DNA of 64,000 nucleotides from Spirochaeta sp. UBA5339 (GTDB lineage: Bacteria; Spirochaetota; Spirochaetia; DSM-2461), in assembly GCA_002408085.1 (NCBI GenBank), contig DHQL01000009.1, positions 333,380-397,379 on the forward strand, given 5' to 3'. The stretch's first letter is position 1. Each line of letters begins with the position of its first letter. Of the stretch, positions 8,801 to 17,291 are shown piece after piece. The position numbers and the translations under genes are program-made. The notes beneath the pieces were generated by a model, which searched no databases, was not told the origin of the DNA, and was given only the letters and a program-made list of their open reading frames with translations.

Positions 8801-9739
8801 ATGATGCCGCTGATAACAGTTGCCACTGCAACATATAACTATGGATGTTATATACATAGAGTCTATGAGAGCCTGAAGGAACAGACTTTTAAAGATTTTG
8901 AATGGATTATTGTAGATGATGGTTCTGAAGATAACACTGAAGAGCTTGTACAATCCTGGATAGAAGAAAAACCCTTCTTTCCTATCCGCTATCATAAGTT
9001 CCCTGAGAACAGGGGTAAAATGGCTGCAACAAATCAGGGTGCACGAATGGCGGAAGGTTACTGGTTTATGGATATCGGAGCAGATGATGCCCTCAAGCCT
9101 TACGCCCTTGAACACTTTATGAAGCAGTGGGATGCAATTGACCCGGCTCTTAAAGATGAAATCGGGGTTTTGATGACACACTGTGAAGATCAGCATGGTA
9201 TTTTCGTCGGCAACCATTATCCTTCAGATCCTCTTATCTGTGACTACTACGAGAAACAGTTTGTATACCGTATCATGAGAGATCAGAGTCAGCTTTTTAA
9301 AACTCAGGTTATGCTTGAGTTCCCTTATTATGATAAGGTGGATAAGCATGTGATTCATTCAGCAACCTATTTCGATATTGCTGAAAAATATAAAGTTTAC
9401 TGTTTTGAAGATATTTGCCTTGTCTATTACCGTGGAGAAAAGAACTCTCTGTCGTATAAAACCAAAAAGCTTCGTTTTATAAAGGGGCGCCAGTTTTATG
9501 CAGAAAGACGTATCAATAAATATATTCACCATATCCCGAAGAATGCTGTCAAGAAATATAAATATCTTTTTATATTGCAGACATTTGTGTCATATATAAG
9601 ATATTCACATCATATGGGCCTGCGTTTTCATGAGATGTTTAAACGTATTGATCGAATATCTGACCGTCTGCTCTTCCTTTTTGTAGCTCCTACAGGATTT
9701 GCCGTATGTATTTCAGATAAAATTAAGGGGAGAGTTTAA
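8801..9739 (+). CDS. GT2 family glycosyltransferase
   Basis: 312 residues with a GT-A fold domain over about the first 220. The opening PLITVATATYNYGCYI, the nucleotide-binding WIIVDDGSEDNTEELV and the metal-binding aspartates of MDIGADDALKPYAL are standard for inverting GT2 enzymes. AAGGAAGA precedes ATG 8801; a second ATG follows directly. The last 80 residues are basic and aromatic and may lie on the membrane. It stands alone on the plus strand between two minus-strand glycan operons, so it probably belongs to the same polysaccharide pathway but is regulated separately. Donor sugar unknown. Confidence 0.9.
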   Translation: MMPLITVATATYNYGCYIHRVYESLKEQTFKDFEWIIVDDGSEDNTEELVQSWIEEKPFFPIRYHKFPENRGKMAATNQGARMAEGYWFMDIGADDALKPYALEHFMKQWDAIDPALKDEIGVLMTHCEDQHGIFVGNHYPSDPLICDYYEKQFVYRIMRDQSQLFKTQVMLEFPYYDKVDKHVIHSATYFDIAEKYKVYCFEDICLVYYRGEKNSLSYKTKKLRFIKGRQFYAERRINKYIHHIPKNAVKKYKYLFILQTFVSYIRYSHHMGLRFHEMFKRIDRISDRLLFLFVAPTGFAVCISDKIKGRV

Positions 9740-9829
9740 TCGACTTTACCAAGTGTAAATATGCGAGGATCCTGAAGTGTAGGATACTCCTTTTTATAAT
9801 AAGTCTGTGCTTTTGATTTATTTCGGTTT

Positions 9830-10309
9830 TTAATCCAATATAATCTTTGTCAGAAGCTGCAGTTCGCTTGTTAAAAGGGATACACCAACTCCTGCATTTT
9901 TGGATGCCTCAATATCAGATATCTTGTCGCCGATCATCACGGACCCTTTCAGGTCAATGTCGTACTCATCCTTTGCTTTCAGGATCATGCCCGGTTCCGG
10001 TTTTCTGCATCTGCAGAGACCGGTGAAATCCGGATGGTGAGGGCAGTGATAGGTTTTTGAAATAGTGATTCCTTCGTTGTGAAACTGTTTTGTCATCCAG
10101 TTAGTGAGAATCTTCAAGTCGTCTTCGGTGTAGAAGCCTCGGGCGATACCGGCCTGGTTTGTGATAACAAAGATCAGGTAGTTTCTGTTCTGGAACCATC
10201 TGCACAGGTCGAAAATACCCTCTGTAAACTCAAAGTCTTCAATCCTGTAGACGTAGTTCTTTTCTATATTGATGATTCCGTCTCTATCGAGGAACAGTGC
10301 TTTATTCAT
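9830..10309 (-). CDS. gmhB: D-glycero-D-manno-heptose 1,7-bisphosphate phosphatase
   Basis: 159 residues, a HAD-IIIA phosphatase a little shorter than E. coli GmhB. The first motif is FLDRDGIIN (DxD nucleophile and acid), the second is FVITNQAGIARG. CPHHPDFTGLCRCRKPEPGM supplies the Cys/His zinc loop typical of GmhB and the lysine of the third motif; MIGDKISDIEASKNAG is the fourth. It removes the C7 phosphate from heptose 1,7-bisphosphate. It overlaps hddC by 4 bases (ATGA), completing the run hddA-hddC-gmhB. The isomerase GmhA, needed to start the pathway, is not in the window. Confidence 0.92.
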   Translation of the reverse strand: MNKALFLDRDGIINIEKNYVYRIEDFEFTEGIFDLCRWFQNRNYLIFVITNQAGIARGFYTEDDLKILTNWMTKQFHNEGITISKTYHCPHHPDFTGLCRCRKPEPGMILKAKDEYDIDLKGSVMIGDKISDIEASKNAGVGVSLLTSELQLLTKIILD

Positions 10310-10989
10310 AACTCTCTGTTCGCTCTCTCAAAATCTTCGGGTATTCCGATGTCGATAAAGTAACCGTCAAAGACGACCCCGGCTGCTTTCAGGTCATCAA
10401 AATGATTTTGCATAAAGTCTTCGAAGGAGAACTTCTCGGGCATATCGAAGGAATTAAAGATATCTGAACGTGCCAGGTAGACACCTCCGTTGATCAATGA
10501 GTCATCCCCTGACTCTTTCTTTTCTATAAATGCAGTGACGGTATTCTCGGAATCGATCTCTACTGATCCATATCTGCTGTTCCGGCTGACAGGCTTAAGT
10601 GAAAGAACCAGCTTTGAATCGTTTTTTTTGAACTGTTTTTCCAGATCCTGGAGATCAATATCGAAAATCGTATCACCGTTGAGTACAAAGACGAATTCAT
10701 CATCAATGACAGAAAGGGCTTTTCGGATAGCTCCTCCCGTGCCCAGGGGAGTGTCCTCTACGCTGTAAACAATGTCTATACCATTGTATTTGCTGCCGAA
10801 GTACTCCTCTATCAGCTCATATTTGTATCCAACAGAAAGAACTGCTTTATCAATACTGTTTCTGCTGAGGTAGTCGAAAATATAAGTCAGAAACGGCTTG
10901 TCCTTAATGGGGGCCATCGGTTTCGGTACATCGGATACAACAGATCTCAGTCTGGTTCCAAAGCCTCCTGCGAGTACTATTGCTGTCAT
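10306..10989 (-). CDS. hddC: D-glycero-alpha-D-manno-heptose 1-phosphate nucleotidyltransferase
   Basis: 227 residues from ATG 10989; the longer frame to 11076 would run into hddA and begins before the conserved fold. The nucleotide-binding signature MTAIVLAGGFGTRL and the lysine-containing PKPMAPIKDKPFLTYIF are those of sugar-1-phosphate nucleotidyltransferases; LNGDTIFD is the metal-binding strand. Flanking hddA and gmhB point to HddC, which makes GDP-D-glycero-alpha-D-manno-heptose for surface glycans. Alone, the sequence could equally be a mannose or glucose 1-phosphate nucleotidyltransferase, so the name rests on context. A gap of 61 bases separates it from hddA. Confidence 0.85.
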   Translation of the reverse strand: MTAIVLAGGFGTRLRSVVSDVPKPMAPIKDKPFLTYIFDYLSRNSIDKAVLSVGYKYELIEEYFGSKYNGIDIVYSVEDTPLGTGGAIRKALSVIDDEFVFVLNGDTIFDIDLQDLEKQFKKNDSKLVLSLKPVSRNSRYGSVEIDSENTVTAFIEKKESGDDSLINGGVYLARSDIFNSFDMPEKFSFEDFMQNHFDDLKAAGVVFDGYFIDIGIPEDFERANREL

Positions 10990-11050
10990 AGGTAATCCTT
11001 TATTAGTGGTTTTCGGAAGCTGTAATGCCTGTACAGCTGTTGGGTTGGCT

Positions 11051-12067
11051 TTAGCATTTCCATCCCTTTGTTCCATGTTTTACAAAGTTGAAGTTCATGA
11101 CTTCCCCTTTTTCTTTGTTGAGAATATTCACAAGGTTTGTCTTTTTTATGGGGTCTACCATAAAAAACATAAAACCTCCGCCCCCGGCACCGCTTACCTT
11201 GCCGCTGTAGGCTCCGTTCTCAATGGCCAGATTGTAGATCTTCTCAATTTCATCATTTGTTATGGAGTGGGAGACGTTCTTTTTAGCTTCCCAGGACTTT
11301 CCGAGAATTTTGGCAAACTTTGCCAGGTTGTTTTTCAGAAGGTACTCCTTCATCAAAGAGGCGTCCTTTTTAACCTCATGCATCAGCTCAAGAGACTTCT
11401 GATTGGATAGAAGCGACTTCTTTTCATCCTCAATCTGACTGGCCTGTCTGGTTATATTGGTGTAGTAGAGAACCATGGATGCTTCCAGTTCATCGATAAC
11501 CCAGTTTTTAATTCTTAAGGGATTTACAATAACCCGTTTGTCATCATAGAACTCCATAAAGTTAAATCCGCCGAAGGTCGCTGCATACTGGTCCTGAGCA
11601 CCTCCGACAATGCCAATGTCCTCTCTTTCAATTTCAAAAGCAAGTCTTGCTACATCGTACTCTCCAAGAGGCAGGTTCAGCCACTCTACAAAGGCCTTGA
11701 TAATGGCTACAACCAGGGTGGAGCTTCCTCCCAGACCGCTCCCGCTGGGAACCTCCGAGTATGTGTATAGCTCAAAGCTGAGGGGCCTTTTTACATAGTC
11801 TTTGACGATCCTGTTGTATACGCCTTTAAAGAGGTCCATCTGGTTGTTCAGTTCCAGATGAGTACTGGAGTCCATTTCAATAGACTCATTGATATCCTGA
11901 GCACTGAATAAAATCCTGTTGTTATTTGTCACCTTAATGGTGCAGTGGACATAGAGGGAGATGGATGCATTCAGTACATACCCCCCGAATCTGTCGCAAT
12001 ATGTATTCAGGTCGGTCCCGCCGCCTGCCAGTCCCAGTCTCAGTGGAGCTTTGCTTCTAACTATCAT
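11051..12067 (-). CDS. hddA: D-glycero-alpha-D-manno-heptose 7-phosphate kinase
   Basis: 338 residues, a GHMP-family kinase. N-terminus MIVRSKAPLRLGLAGGGTDL is characteristic of HddA and fucokinase-type enzymes; the ATP loop is PSGSGLGGSSTLVVAIIKAF and the C-terminal GHMP motif is KVSGAGGGGFMFFMVD. HddA phosphorylates heptose 7-phosphate at C1 with alpha configuration. AAAGGTG precedes the ATG. It leads a minus-strand operon hddA-hddC-gmhB and faces the GT4 gene at 12256 across a 188-bp shared upstream region. Confidence 0.92.
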   Translation of the reverse strand: MIVRSKAPLRLGLAGGGTDLNTYCDRFGGYVLNASISLYVHCTIKVTNNNRILFSAQDINESIEMDSSTHLELNNQMDLFKGVYNRIVKDYVKRPLSFELYTYSEVPSGSGLGGSSTLVVAIIKAFVEWLNLPLGEYDVARLAFEIEREDIGIVGGAQDQYAATFGGFNFMEFYDDKRVIVNPLRIKNWVIDELEASMVLYYTNITRQASQIEDEKKSLLSNQKSLELMHEVKKDASLMKEYLLKNNLAKFAKILGKSWEAKKNVSHSITNDEIEKIYNLAIENGAYSGKVSGAGGGGFMFFMVDPIKKTNLVNILNKEKGEVMNFNFVKHGTKGWKC

Positions 12068-12181
12068 ATTTCACCTTTAAGAAAATAATGGAAAACACTT
12101 CATAATACATAATAACCAGTAATGGGGAAACAGCTCTATTTGACTAATTGATGTTGGAATCCTGTTTCTTCGGTTCATGGT

Positions 12182-12211
12182 TTGATTGTAAAAACAGTAT
12201 TTGTCTATTAT
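12182..12211 (+). promoter_or_regulatory. candidate promoter of the GT4-porin-CotH block
   Basis: TTGATT (12182-12187) and TATTAT (12206-12211) are 18 bases apart; transcription would start near 12218, 38 bases before the ATG at 12256, which has GGAG as ribosome site. Moderate match only. The 12068-12255 interval must also hold the hddA promoter on the other strand, which I could not place with confidence. Confidence 0.4.
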
Positions 12212-12255
12212 GATGGCTCTATCAAACTATTGCTTCTTATTAACTGGAGTGGAAT

Positions 12256-13404
12256 ATGAATCTGTTGTACGACCTGATGGCATCACAACCCAAGAAAAAT
12301 GAAAAATATAATGGCGGGGCAAATTTTGCAGGCTTTGTCTTTCAATATCTTTGTGAGATGGCGAAACCTGAAGACAAGATCGTTGCCTTTTACCAGAAGG
12401 GGAGGGATCTGAATCCGGATTTTCTGGACTATGCTTCTTCAAATGTTGTGCTGGTTGAAATTGAGCAGATTGAAGAGATTCCCGGTCTTATCGAAAAATA
12501 CAAGATTGAGCGCTTCTATACTTCCATGCCGCCTACGTTAAGATCCTTGAGGCTGAAGAATATTCATTTTGTTTTTACAATTCACGGACTTCGGGGAATC
12601 GAAAAACACTGGGATATCAGTGAGTTCAAATATACAAAGTCCCTTAAGGATAAGATAAGGATTCTGATGAAGGTACTCTTCAAAAAGAGAACCATGGCTT
12701 TCAAGGTTGAAAAAGCGAAAGAAGCCTTCAAGATTTGCGACAATTTTTCCATACTGACTGTCAGCAATCACAGCAGGGCAAGCATAATGCTTAATCTGGG
12801 TATTACAGATCCCGACAAGGTTAAAGTCTTCTATCCTCCTATCTTTCTGGAAGAGAGCATTCCTGAGATCCGTAAACCTGTCCAAAATGGAAAGTACTTT
12901 CTTGTGGTCAGCGGCAACCGTTGGATCAAGAATACCTACAGGGCCATTAAGGCTTTTCAATATCTGAAAAAGAATCATAAGACCGATATTAAACTGGTTA
13001 TCACAGGGATTTCTGCGGGAAATCCTTTCAGGCAGATAAAGGACAAGGATATTGTATTCTATGAATACATAGACGGGGATACTCTGAACAGCCTCTATCA
13101 GCACTGTTATGCCCTTGTCTATCCTACCATGAATGAAGGTTTTGGCGGGCCTCCCATCGAGGCTCAGAGGTTCAAGACTCCTGTTATTGCAGCATCCAAT
13201 ACTGCCCTGTTTGAGGTTCTGGGAAACTCTGTTCTCTTTTTCGATACCTATTCTGAAATGGAACTGGCTACAAGGATGTTTCAGATGCTTACAGATGATG
13301 AACTTTATCAGGATTTTTGTGAAAGGGGATTTCAGAACTATAAGAGAATCCTCGATAAGAAGATGAGCGGACTGAAGAGCATGTGTCAGTACCTGCTGTC
13401 ATAG
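12256..13404 (+). CDS. GT4 family glycosyltransferase
   Basis: 382 residues. The N-terminal domain begins MNLLYDLMASQPKKNEKYNG and the C-terminal domain shows VVSGNRWIKNTYRAIKAFQY (donor-domain start) and YPTMNEGFGGPPIEAQRFKT, with the glutamates of the E-x7-E motif. It is most like the GT4 group used for polysaccharide repeat units. GGAG precedes the ATG. It is followed after 30 bases by the porin-like gene, so it appears to be the first gene of the plus-strand block 12256-17095. Base composition is less AT-rich than in the first 9 kb. Confidence 0.9.
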   Translation: MNLLYDLMASQPKKNEKYNGGANFAGFVFQYLCEMAKPEDKIVAFYQKGRDLNPDFLDYASSNVVLVEIEQIEEIPGLIEKYKIERFYTSMPPTLRSLRLKNIHFVFTIHGLRGIEKHWDISEFKYTKSLKDKIRILMKVLFKKRTMAFKVEKAKEAFKICDNFSILTVSNHSRASIMLNLGITDPDKVKVFYPPIFLEESIPEIRKPVQNGKYFLVVSGNRWIKNTYRAIKAFQYLKKNHKTDIKLVITGISAGNPFRQIKDKDIVFYEYIDGDTLNSLYQHCYALVYPTMNEGFGGPPIEAQRFKTPVIAASNTALFEVLGNSVLFFDTYSEMELATRMFQMLTDDELYQDFCERGFQNYKRILDKKMSGLKSMCQYLLS

Positions 13405-13434
13405 TTTATAAGATAATTATCCGGGAAATGGTGA

Positions 13435-14448
13435 ATGATTAAAAAGAGAATTGCTTCTGCGTTTATATTCTTCCTTGTTCTGCTGGCACCCCTTGCCGCA
13501 AAAGAGGAAATTGGTAAGAAACTGGACTTTGGTGCAGACCTCTATCTGAAGTCCAACTCAGAGGATGTGCTTGCTGATTTTTATGACATTGGGGCCAAGC
13601 TTCGCTTCTACTTCTATCCAACTAAAAACTGGGAGATGAAGCTGAAGATCCAGGCGGATATGAGGAAGTTCAAGCTGGAGGAGCTCTATGCGGACTACTC
13701 CTTTGGCAACTCCCATATCCGATTCGGGATGTATGAAAATACCCTGGTATATGAGGACGGGTTGAAGGCTGTTGAGTCTCCCTTCGTCCTTTCCAGCTTT
13801 ATTAACAACAGGCTCAGTGAAATGGGATGGTACTCAGATGCCGGACTGGGAGTCACCTACGGCTATGATATCGGCGACAGTAATTGGGGAGGGGAGAGTT
13901 CAGCCTATTTCAGCTCTACAACCTCCACCTTTATGTTTGATTCCAATATCAATTATGCCATGGGGAAAACCGATCTTGGAGCTATTGCTTCGGTCATATA
14001 TTTTGTACATCCCCATGATCCTGAATCCTTTTACTACTACTTCAATGCTTATGCCGCCAATGGAGACGTCAAGGAGAAGTGGAACTACAAGTGGGATGTG
14101 AGCTTCGGCAAGAACATCGGCGATCCCGGTGGAAACACCCACTATCCCGGAGGTGCCAAGACCTGGTCTCATTTCTGGGCGTCTGATGCATACCTCTCCT
14201 ATAACGTCCCTTTTGGAAAGAACGGCCGCAATACATGGACTCCCTCTGTGGGGGCAACCTATACGATGCACGACATAGAGGTCCCCGAATCTTCCACCAC
14301 CGATGTGAAGCTGGGAAGCCGCTTTGCTTTAAGAAAATCATTCTATATACACACCGATGCCGGAATCAGGACCAATATCTACTATGATCCTGATCTGACC
14401 ACTGGACTGGAACTGCTATGGGCCGCAAGCTTGCGTTACCGCTACTGA
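13435..14448 (+). CDS. porin-like outer-membrane beta-barrel protein
   Basis: 337 residues with a Sec signal peptide (hydrophobic 7-21, cleavage near AAK). The mature part consists of alternating hydrophobic/polar strands rich in Tyr, Phe and Gly (KLRFYFYPTKNWEMKLKIQA, ASVIYFVHPHDPESFYYYF) and ends in LRYRY, an aromatic C-terminus as expected for barrel insertion. I do not recognise a named family. The 3' end overlaps the CotH-like gene by 31 bases in another frame, implying coupled expression. Possible role: export channel or anchoring partner for the neighbouring surface proteins; this is inference. Confidence 0.75.
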   Translation: MIKKRIASAFIFFLVLLAPLAAKEEIGKKLDFGADLYLKSNSEDVLADFYDIGAKLRFYFYPTKNWEMKLKIQADMRKFKLEELYADYSFGNSHIRFGMYENTLVYEDGLKAVESPFVLSSFINNRLSEMGWYSDAGLGVTYGYDIGDSNWGGESSAYFSSTTSTFMFDSNINYAMGKTDLGAIASVIYFVHPHDPESFYYYFNAYAANGDVKEKWNYKWDVSFGKNIGDPGGNTHYPGGAKTWSHFWASDAYLSYNVPFGKNGRNTWTPSVGATYTMHDIEVPESSTTDVKLGSRFALRKSFYIHTDAGIRTNIYYDPDLTTGLELLWAASLRYRY

Positions 14449-15545
14449 TCCTTACCCTTCTGGTTTCCTGCGGGAACTTCGTAGGTTTCTCTAAGAGTTC
14501 CGGTCCTGATACGGGAGACCTGAAGAGCTTCAGGATCTATCTGACCCAGGAGAACCATACCACCTTGAGAAACAGTGTGCTTACCGGTCGATGGGCTCCT
14601 TTGAAATTCGAAGATAACAGGGCCAATCCCTTTGATGAGGATCGGGGTATGATCCGGATCAGGGGAAACTCCTCCCGGTACAGACCAAAGAAGTCCTATA
14701 CCATCGAGCTTGGAGAAGGGGACGATGCCGTCCGCTATGCCCTGGATGCCGGGGCGGATGTCTGGTTCCAATATGGTCTGGCCATGGCAGCTTATAACTT
14801 TGCCGGGATTCATTGTCCGACTTTTGATCCCGTAGCCCTCTATATCAATGATGACTACTGGGGTTATTACAATGTTGTGCAGCTCTACAATACAGACTTG
14901 AATGACGCCTACGGTGATTCAAAGGGGCAGCTCTTCAAGGCTGACTTTGAGTATCCTGCAGAGAACGGGGATATCAATTCAGAGAGCGAGAAGAAGTTTC
15001 CCGATGACAGTGATTTCTCTCTGTTCAACAGACTCTTTGTCAATGCCAATAATATGACCACAGAGGAGTGGGTCGCTTGGATCGAGACTCCCGGTGTTGC
15101 GGATTTTGAGGGCATGGCCGACTATATGGTTGTACGGGACTTTTTCGGCATACGGGATGTGGACAGGGGAAACTACTATATCTACTTCTATGATGAGGGA
15201 TTTACCATACTGCCCTGGGACAGTGACGCGGGATACCGCTACTCCGAGATAGGCGGGAATAATCTCATTACTAAAAGAATGCTTGAGTCCTCGGTATTCA
15301 AGGATCTATATACCGCTAAAATGAAGGCATACTTTACAGATTCCATGCCTGGCAGTTACACCGATATGCTTGATTTCGCTTATGACTATGTGGTCGATCT
15401 GTACGGTGTGCTGGAAAAGGCAGCGGAGGTGGAGCCATACGGTGATTACAGTGACTTTATCAGCGAGTTCAACTATCTCCTTGACTTCTTTGACGACAGG
15501 CCGGCTGACGTGATCGACAGTAATCCGGACTGGGATTTCAGCTAA
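14418..15545 (+). CDS. CotH-like lipoprotein
   Basis: 375 residues. The N-terminus is a lipoprotein signal: MGRKLALPLLILTLLVSC, with Cys18 as the lipid-bearing residue. CotH-family features are IRIRGNSSRYRPKKSYTIEL (substrate/ATP-loop region), VALYINDDYWGYYNVVQLYN and, late in the protein, RGNYYIYFYDEGFTILPWDS, the counterpart of the metal-binding end of the CotH kinase fold. Bacillus CotH phosphorylates spore-coat proteins; bacterial lipoprotein members are mostly unstudied. The middle part is shorter than in classical CotH. The start and whole signal peptide lie inside the porin-like gene's 3' end, and the stop touches the next ATG. Confidence 0.75.
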   Translation: MGRKLALPLLILTLLVSCGNFVGFSKSSGPDTGDLKSFRIYLTQENHTTLRNSVLTGRWAPLKFEDNRANPFDEDRGMIRIRGNSSRYRPKKSYTIELGEGDDAVRYALDAGADVWFQYGLAMAAYNFAGIHCPTFDPVALYINDDYWGYYNVVQLYNTDLNDAYGDSKGQLFKADFEYPAENGDINSESEKKFPDDSDFSLFNRLFVNANNMTTEEWVAWIETPGVADFEGMADYMVVRDFFGIRDVDRGNYYIYFYDEGFTILPWDSDAGYRYSEIGGNNLITKRMLESSVFKDLYTAKMKAYFTDSMPGSYTDMLDFAYDYVVDLYGVLEKAAEVEPYGDYSDFISEFNYLLDFFDDRPADVIDSNPDWDFS

Positions 15546-16307
15546 ATGGTAAAAAAGGAGACAGAGCCTTTGAAAAAGCCTCTTATCTACAGCCTGATCG
15601 GGATTTTTCTATTTCATACAGTTCTTCTGGTCTTTTCTGAAAACTCCCGCAGGCTAAAAGAAGTTCAGATGTATAAACTTTCAGAGATCCGGGAGCCATC
15701 GGGACTCTGTTACAATCCCGAAGGGAATACCCTCTTTGTTGTCGGAGATCGAGGGGATGTTGCCGAAATATCCCTGGATGGAACTGTTTTAAACCATGTT
15801 TTCTTTCCCGACCGGGATTTTGAAGGGGTCGTTCTACTGGATGGGGTGCTCTATGTATTGGATGAGAACAACTTTCAGATTCTTAAACTGGAGCCAATAT
15901 CCCTGGAGCCGCTCTCAGAGCATAATATTACAAGGGAGTTTGGAGCTTTTGAAGGTATCTCGACTCATCCCGACGGCAGTATACTTCTGGTCAATCAGGT
16001 CAGAAAATTAAAGAAGCAGAAGGCGGGCATCCTTTTCCTGGATTCTGAGACCCTGGAGCCTGATGGACGATTTATTGAAACAGGAATTGTTGATCAGGCA
16101 GGAATTTTCCCTGTGAATAATGAACAATGCTATTATATTATAAGTGACAGGAAGAACAGGCTTTATTGCTACTCTTTGACAGAAGGCCTTTTGTGGGATA
16201 TTCCCCTTCCAGGGGAGACCCAGGAGGGGATCGCTGTTGATTCAGAAGGTTTTTTTTATATAGCTCAGGATAAGGGAGGGCTTCTGCGTCTTGAGATGGA
16301 AATATGA
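15546..16307 (+). CDS. YjiK/SdiA-regulated-like beta-propeller protein, membrane-anchored
   Basis: 253 residues. One membrane segment at about 12-30 (PLIYSLIGIFLFHTVLLVFS) anchors an extracytoplasmic domain. This has repeated propeller blades: EIREPSGLCYNPEGNTLFVV, then DFEGVVLLDGVLYVLDENN, EGISTHPDGSILLV and EGIAVDSEGFFYIAQDKGG, the pattern of the YjiK/SdiA-regulated family, related to phytase-like esterases. Its ATG follows the CotH-like stop directly (TAAATG). Possible role: phosphoester or phosphopolymer binding beside the kinase-like CotH protein; not shown by sequence. Confidence 0.65.
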   Translation: MVKKETEPLKKPLIYSLIGIFLFHTVLLVFSENSRRLKEVQMYKLSEIREPSGLCYNPEGNTLFVVGDRGDVAEISLDGTVLNHVFFPDRDFEGVVLLDGVLYVLDENNFQILKLEPISLEPLSEHNITREFGAFEGISTHPDGSILLVNQVRKLKKQKAGILFLDSETLEPDGRFIETGIVDQAGIFPVNNEQCYYIISDRKNRLYCYSLTEGLLWDIPLPGETQEGIAVDSEGFFYIAQDKGGLLRLEMEI

Positions 16308-16411
16308 ATTTTTTGTTCTCTTGATTATTCCTGTTTTTTAATGATAATCAATGATGTCACTGAATCCGGGGTATTCCGGGTTTGATTTATATAGGTATAA
16401 AGGAAGTAATA

Positions 16412-17095
16412 ATGTTTGAGTTTTTTAAAATGGGAGCTTCTGTCTCCAATTTCCACGATTTCTCAATTCTTGCGAGTCTCTCGAGACTCGGTTTTTCCTT
16501 TGTTCTTACTCTTTTCCTCTCTTTCGCCTATAAAAGTCTTCATTCCGACAAGGAAGACTGCCATGTGATCATGCACTCCATTATCTACGTGGGTGTGATT
16601 ATGACCGGGGCCATGATGATGATCGCATCCAATATGGTTGTCGCCTTCGGTTTGATCGGTGCCGTGTCCATTGTCCGTTTCAGAACGGCGGTCAGAAGCA
16701 CCATAGATATGTCCTTCCTCTTTCTCTCCATTGTCGTTGGAATTTCCTGCGGTCTGGCATTCTACATTCATGCTACCGTACTGGCTCTGTTTCTGGGAAT
16801 CCTGATGTTTATTCTAAACAAATTCAGCTTCGGAATGTCCCCTCCTTCTGTTTTGCATTTTGAAGTCTCCATGAGCTTCAGCAAGAAGCATTTTCAGCCC
16901 GATTCTCTTGACCGGCTTAAGGTGTTTGTCGGAGAGGCCAGCAGTATGCTTGAGGTAAGGTCATCGGGAAAAAAAGTAAAGGTTAAGTTTGACTATCATC
17001 TCCCCAATACAAATGAAGTTTCTGAAATCTACGAGAGGATTGAAGAGATCTTCAGACACGATCCGTCTCTGGATGTGACAATCCGGAAGAAATAA
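16412..17095 (+). CDS. DUF4956 family membrane protein
   Basis: 227 residues from ATG 16412, preceded by AAAGGAAGT; an earlier in-frame ATG at 16382 has no ribosome site. Four hydrophobic segments lie in the first 140 residues, with the family's conserved stretch GLIGAVSIVRFRTAVRSTID between them; the last 85 residues are a soluble, probably cytoplasmic alpha/beta domain. DUF4956 proteins have no established function but are often found with CotH-like and VTC-type polyphosphate polymerase genes. Here CotH is present 0.9 kb upstream, while no VTC gene is seen. Separated by 104 bases from the propeller gene, so it may have its own promoter. Confidence 0.8.
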   Translation: MFEFFKMGASVSNFHDFSILASLSRLGFSFVLTLFLSFAYKSLHSDKEDCHVIMHSIIYVGVIMTGAMMMIASNMVVAFGLIGAVSIVRFRTAVRSTIDMSFLFLSIVVGISCGLAFYIHATVLALFLGILMFILNKFSFGMSPPSVLHFEVSMSFSKKHFQPDSLDRLKVFVGEASSMLEVRSSGKKVKVKFDYHLPNTNEVSEIYERIEEIFRHDPSLDVTIRKK

Positions 17096-17172
17096 TCTTT
17101 TTCCATTCGATGCATCTTTCAGGCAGATCTATGCCGGCTTCCTGAAAGGGGAATCACAGTCGCATTTTCACC

Positions 17173-17202
17173 TTGTATAAAAAGCCGCCTTTACAGTAAA
17201 AT
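17173..17202 (+). promoter_or_regulatory. candidate ileS promoter
   Basis: TTGTAT (17173-17178) and TAAAAT (17197-17202) with an 18-base spacer; start near 17209, about 83 bases before the ileS ATG. Just upstream CTTTCAGG (17116-17123) and CCTGAAAG (17141-17148) form an 8-bp stem without a T-run, perhaps the end of the DUF4956 transcript. No T-box features (AGCAG-type specifier loop, TGGN antiterminator) were seen. Confidence 0.35.
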
Positions 17203-17291
17203 AACCCCCATATTTATCAGTATGCCTTCATTTTTTTGACCGGCGTAGCTGAATCCCTGCCGCCGCTCATCCAGATGCCGGCGGAGACAAA

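Noticed and set aside
17096..17291. T-box riboswitch before ileS
   Set aside because: One 8-bp stem is present, but no T-box bulge, specifier loop or terminator/antiterminator pair could be found.
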